In this document: piece after piece, positions 59,279-64,000 of the stretch
Numbering within the stretch: the stretch's first letter is position 1
Layout of the letters: each line of letters opens with the position of its first letter
Source of the DNA: Cucumis sativus
Taxonomy: Eukaryota; Streptophyta; Magnoliopsida; Cucurbitales; Cucurbitaceae
Assembly: GCF_000004075.3 (NCBI RefSeq)
Contig: NC_026656.2
Span: forward strand, 17,556,607 to 17,620,606
Length of the DNA: 64,000 bases
Reading direction: 5' to 3'
The notes under the pieces: generated by a model
Told to the model about the DNA's origin: nothing
The model's input: the letters and a program-made list of their open reading frames with translations, nothing else
Databases searched by the model: none
Translations under genes and position numbers: made by a program

Positions 59279-62200
59279 CTAGACTTGCAAGGAGATTCTT
59301 GTTTTTATCGGTTTCAACTTCAATCCCATACTTTCTGGTGACAGAAGCTCGGGAGCTATGCAAGAAGGGCTCAAGGGGCTTCTTGGGCTGACGCTAAAAT
59401 GAGATGGCCTATACATGCCATATCCCATGAGAAAATACTCCATAGGTATCAACATTGCATCAGGCTGCTCCTCTGTCACCATTGACCCACATGACTGAAC
59501 CTAAGATGTGAGAATAGCCCCTTTTAATTCATAGTAGTATAAAGCTCGGTTTATGATTTTCATGTATATTTAATCTCCAAAAAGGAAAAAAGAAAGTTCA
59601 ACATACTTCCACTAGGGCACTGTATCTTCTGTCTAGTTTGACAGTCATGTGGTGAGCCTCTGAATGGAACGGGGACCTGTCCCCAACAAATATCAATGAA
59701 CGGCACTTTAGTTTCCGTAACCCTTCTGAAATGTCGGGTCTCCTGCATGAAAGAAAAAAAAAGTTTAGGAGGGCCTTCGACCCCATATGTGTATCATCTA
59801 ACTAATGTAATTTCACATCAGAGGTATAGAGGAAAAGGACCCCAACAATTGTCAAGCACAAATTCAAAGATTGGAGTTAGATGCTTACCCATTCATTGCT
59901 TCAAGAAACCTCCAGACGTTTGAACTTTGCCTCTCGTCAAGTGACTGTAGAAAGAACATGATCATAATGTTTGATCAAACAAATGCTCAACTCTTAAAAT
60001 CTGTCAAGTTTTCCAACTCTGGAATAACTGACAGTTTAAAGTTGCTAAAAGAAAACGATGAAAATGCTGCAGTACTCACTCTTCTGCATGCTTGAACTAA
60101 ATCTGACTCTGGTACTTGAGAACAACCACGAGCATCCTACAACCAGCACAGTACAAATGTCTAATCAAACTCAGTTGGGATGAATAACTCTAGTAAGAGA
60201 GTTTGAGTTTGTGCAAGTAAACCTGCAGTTGGTCTGTGTTTAAGTTGAGAAGAAAAAAGAGTTTAAAAGTTCACACGTTCAAGTGCAATTTTCATATCAT
60301 CAAATTGGTTTTGAAGGAATAAAAACCGATTTCATGGTGATTTTGAAAACAAAGCAATTTTCATTTTTAGACCTACCTTACTGAAATACCGCTTCAGCAA
60401 CAACTCCTTCACTACCCCACACATGCCATAGAAATAAAGCAAATTTGACATCACCTGCATATGGAAAATCTGTTAATAAGATGATTCCAATAAACCAGAA
60501 GACGATCATAATAGTTCTTTCGTTCAGAAAGACGACCTTATTATACAACCATTCTGTCCAACAGGGCGCTGTGCATATGGGAGAAATCAATATCAAACCA
60601 TGAACACGATGTCTGTGCTTCATCTGCAACCAACAAGTGCAATCAATATATGACAAAAGTTTACAAGAGGAACTGAAAGAAAAAACCATGGGGGGGAAGG
60701 ATAAAGTAATCAAGTGGATGGTGAACAAAGAGAAAAATTACAGCAAAGAGAGTGAGGATGTATGCTCCAGCAGTAACACCCATACACATCACAGCACTAA
60801 GTCTGGGAGAAAGATAAAGAAGAAGAGTAAGTCATCAGATCCGTGCATATTCATTTCGGATAGAGCTCAAGTGTAAAACAAATAAAACAGCAAAGCATCA
60901 GACCAGTGGAATTCAAAACTTTAAACAAGTCGAAGTTATTAAAAAAAAATTGAAGATAGCCAAAAGGAATATCGAATTACCCAAAATAGTTAAGAACTTC
61001 AGCAATTTGATCTGCTAAGTCATCTGCAGAAAGTACAGGATCATCAGGGCAAATTGCAGCAGCTCCTAACTGCAACTCTTGAACAAGGTCCCATTATGAG
61101 AAGAATTCATGTGGAAGTAAAAAAGACAACGTACTTGTTGGAAAGTTCAGTTTCATTGAAGCAACACCAAAAAAAAATTACACAGTAGATTATTTTGTAC
61201 ATAGCATAGATTAAAAGAAATTCACTCGTACAAAGTAATTTATTTTATGTATGTGTGTGGAAAAAAAAATAATGACATCAGTAGAGATATTAGAACATCC
61301 CAATTATACAAACCTCGTGTCCGGGAGGGCTGATATGATATATGCAAAAGTTGTGAAGCAATAACGAACAAGCTTCTGGACAAAACATTAATCCTTGGAA
61401 GCAGAACATATCTGATAAATAATAAAACATAGCACGTTTAAACATTGGTAACAGGAAAAATTAAAGAAAGATTCTAAAAATCAAAGTCACAAGTCATAGA
61501 ATCATTTCATTTTAACCCCATATCACAATTTATTAACCTTACTATCCTCTTTAAATAACTTATTTTTGTCTATTTTCAAAGAATAAGCTTGTCTAATAAA
61601 AATAATGGATTTCAAAAGCTACTATTAAAAGATTTAACAATTATGTGGGTGAAAACAAACCAAAAAGGCAGATGTTCCAGCAAAAGGACTGTAGATAATA
61701 GAGGTAAGAATAACCAATATTCTGGATTCCAAAAAATTCAACACGTTAAATTTAAAACAAAAACTCCATCTAATCAACCTTAAACTCCAAAGTGTGTCTA
61801 ATTTATTCAAAGACTCCACTTCTACACTCAAAATCATGTTTTGAATAACAATTTACATGACACATTCTACATACTCACGATTTAGAGCTAAATCGGGATA
61901 AGTGATTAAAGCTGGCTTGTCCAGGTCTCCAACCACGGTGACAGAAACAACACCATAACAGGTTTTCACAAGATACTCCTGCCAAAAAAAAATCGATTGA
62001 AGAAATATTAGTTTTCAAACGTAGTCATCTGAACTAGAGAATGGACGCACCAAAAAAAGGCGGCAAGTAATACAGAACCATAAAATGAACTACTATAAAA
62101 AGGGAATTGCAAAAGCTTAAATATAAGGAAATTCGCAGTTGAAGACGCAAACAATAAAACAGATTAAAGAAAGTTAGTCTACTAAAATTCAAAATGTATT

Positions 62201-62562
62201 TCTAAACTAGTAAAAATCCCAACATCCATCCACTTTTGGTAGACCGTTGAATTCCGAACGAAAATCAACACCAATTACCCTTAGAAAATCTAACTAAAAT
62301 CAACAATGCACATCCAAAAACCTTAATTACCTCCGTGTAAAACGATCACTAATTACACGAATTCATCCAATAAAAAACATAACGAACCCCATGTTTCAAT
62401 TCAATCCAAACTTCCCAGCATGTTCTCAAAAAGCAAACAAAGCACAGTGTTCAAACACATGAAACCAGACGGATTTACACAAGCAACAGGAAATGCAGGT
62501 ACCTTTCCTCCACAAGAGATCGACTCCATATCCACCGAAACCGAGTCGCTCGAATCCCCCAT
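59279..62562 (-). CDS. NDL protein (N-myc downregulated-like, alpha/beta-hydrolase fold)
   Basis: Plant NDRG-family protein. Arabidopsis NDL1-3 bind the G-protein beta subunit AGB1 and modulate auxin transport. Eleven exons (minus): 62562-62503, 61978-61879, 61411-61314, 61069-60981, 60802-60742, 60623-60537, 60454-60377, 60136-60080, 59944-59889, 59742-59607, 59500-59279. They give 347 aa with all junctions in phase. Seen: [20 protein letters not shown] near the N-terminus; [20 protein letters not shown] and [33 protein letters not shown], where the hydrolase nucleophile elbow G-x-S-x-G is replaced by G-V-T-A-G, as expected for a non-enzymatic [19 protein letters not shown]; and the C-terminal [20 protein letters not shown], conserved in plant NDLs. 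It is complete and normal. NDL1, 2 and 3 cannot be told apart here. Confidence 0.94.
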
Positions 62563-64000
62563 TTCCTTCTTCCCTTATTCTCTCACCTTTCTCTCTTCCC
62601 CTAAATCCTCCTTCCCTTATTCGCTACTCAATACACAGAATGCTCCTTCTTCCTTTTATATACCACCAAATCTCTTCAACAATTCCACCACTACATTATT
62701 TGGGGGAAAAATTTCAACTCGTCCCTTCGAATCGTCCGAGTCAATACGAGTCACCGACGCCGCGTTCCCCTTCCATCGCACATTGACAGAAACCTCACGA
62801 GCGCCCTGTAACGAACAAACTATAACCCGATACCCTGGTTGGTTTAACCATGGTTAGGAAGCCGACAGTTTATTTGAAATTACTTAAATACCCACAATTT
62901 CCCTTGACAGCGACCTCCTCTCTTACCACATGAAAAAGGGCGATTTTCGTCTATTCACGTTGATTTTTTAATTAGTAATAAAGAGGGAAATAGTAAGTAG
63001 TTAAGCTTTGACTAAGGAAGAGATAAAATGAAAATAAAATTAATATAAGGGAAGTGTTATTTTTATTTGTGGGACCTGCGTTTATTTAAAGTAACGTAAT
63101 CATTTATATTATAAAGTATATAATCTGTCACAAATTTTGGGGAGAGGTTTTTCCTTATTTTTCTTTTTTCAATTATTCCATTTATAATATGGTATTGTAT
63201 TTTTGTTATTTATTGCATTGCCTAAAAGTGGGGAGTGGATTTAATGAAAATAATTTTAGAGGATCTACTTGTTTTTAAATTAGTTTCTGTTTTTGTTAAT
63301 TTTGTTTAATTACTTTTTTTTGTGCATAAATACAGTTGAGTTTTTAATAGTATTGTTGCACCATTAAAGTTAAAACCTTTTCTTCTTCTTTTTCTTTTTA
63401 ATAAGGTTAGTTGTCATATACCATATTTTCTTGCCCTAATAGATTTCATCCGTTTATTGAATAATAAATTATTGCCTTTTTAATTAAACTTTCTATAATA
63501 CTCTAAAAAAATATCATTTCGGGATGATTTTGTTTGGTATAGGTGTGAAAATGATAGATTGAATCTCCAACTTAGTGAAGTATATGTGAAACAAAGTTCA
63601 ACTGACATTAGATGTGTATTGTCACATTCTATGTTAAAGGATACCGAATTCATGAATCTTCAAAACAAAAAACATTAAACAATAACATGCATCCAAACTA
63701 TTGTAATATTTTCGTGTGAATGGTGTTGCTTGAGCGAACATTTTTTATAAATAACAATGATGAAATGTTACAATTCTAAAAAAAAATAACTAAATTTTTT
63801 TTCAATTTTTATTACCCTTTATTTTATTAAAGAAATACCATTGAAACCCTTCTTAGAGATTTTACTTACAGTGTCAATTATTTACGTATATACTTATAGA
63901 ACAAAATCATTAAAATATATAATTTGTTAGGTGTAAATACATCCTTAAATGTTATATTTTTTTACGAATTTTTCCTTAAATTTGTATAGATTTAAAAATA
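62563..64000. other. NDL promoter and right-edge AT-rich region
   Basis: The minus-strand leader and promoter of the NDL gene occupy roughly 62563-62900 (GA-rich on that strand). An antisense 145-codon frame over it (62420-62857) is a shadow. From 62900 to the end the sequence is AT-rich with no ORF, RNA gene or repeat I can support. Confidence 0.5.

Noticed and set aside
62420..62857. 145-codon plus-strand ORF
   Set aside because: Antisense to the NDL first exon and leader; Ser/Pro-rich low-complexity product.
1..64000. CRISPR arrays, rRNA, intact tRNAs, known miRNA precursors, viral or organellar insertions
   Set aside because: Looked for by characteristic motifs on both strands; nothing convincing was seen.

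Overview
This window is nuclear DNA of a flowering plant (eudicot). The genes have many introns with GT..AG borders, in AT-rich, SSR-rich DNA, and all recognisable products are plant families. The protein set and one SINE-like repeat suggest a cucurbit such as Cucumis, but that is an inference. There is no prokaryotic, viral or organellar gene content. Coding exons were joined by hand from splice signals, reading-frame continuity and family knowledge. Every multi-exon model reported stays open and phase-consistent.

Layout, left to right. (1) 1-2608, minus: cell-wall invertase / fructan exohydrolase-type GH32 enzyme, cut by the left edge, with the 9-nt mini-exon typical of plant invertases. 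(2) 3785-4360, plus: an intronless LOB-domain (LBD) transcription factor. (3) 8004-10865, plus: a ZIP4/IRT3-type zinc transporter with two perfect zinc-deficiency-response palindromes upstream. (4) 14721-19962, plus: mitochondrial glycine decarboxylase P-protein, 15 exons, complete. (5) 20466-22582, minus: a conserved plant protein of unknown function, 6 exons. (6) 23792-26266, minus: a CBL10-type calcineurin B-like calcium sensor, 9 exons, with a 12-nt first coding exon, a GC-AG intron and a uORF. (7) 32808-40491, plus: a KEA4/5/6-type K+ efflux antiporter, 20 exons. (8) 43738-45657, minus: a SHAQKYF single-repeat MYB repressor with a zinc knuckle. (9) 56988-58695, plus: an ATH1-like BELL homeodomain protein with a long upstream region. 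(10) 59279-62562, minus: an NDL (N-myc downregulated-like) protein, 11 exons, complete.

The genes do not form one pathway. Several relate to ion homeostasis (ZIP, CBL10, KEA), carbon metabolism (invertase, GLDP) and development (LBD, ATH1-like, MYB), but I see no sign of a functional cluster. Three long gene-poor stretches (about 10.9-14.7 kb, 26.3-32.8 kb and 45.7-57.0 kb) are very AT-rich. They hold degenerate repeats, SSRs, two small GC-richer islands and a remarkable 2.2-kb cluster of AATTAATT/TTAATTAA octamers. I found no CRISPR array, rRNA, convincing tRNA or recognisable miRNA. The most informative signals are regulatory or gene-structural: the ZDRE pair, the CBL10 uORF, the micro-exons, and the altered substrate-specificity region of the invertase-like enzyme.
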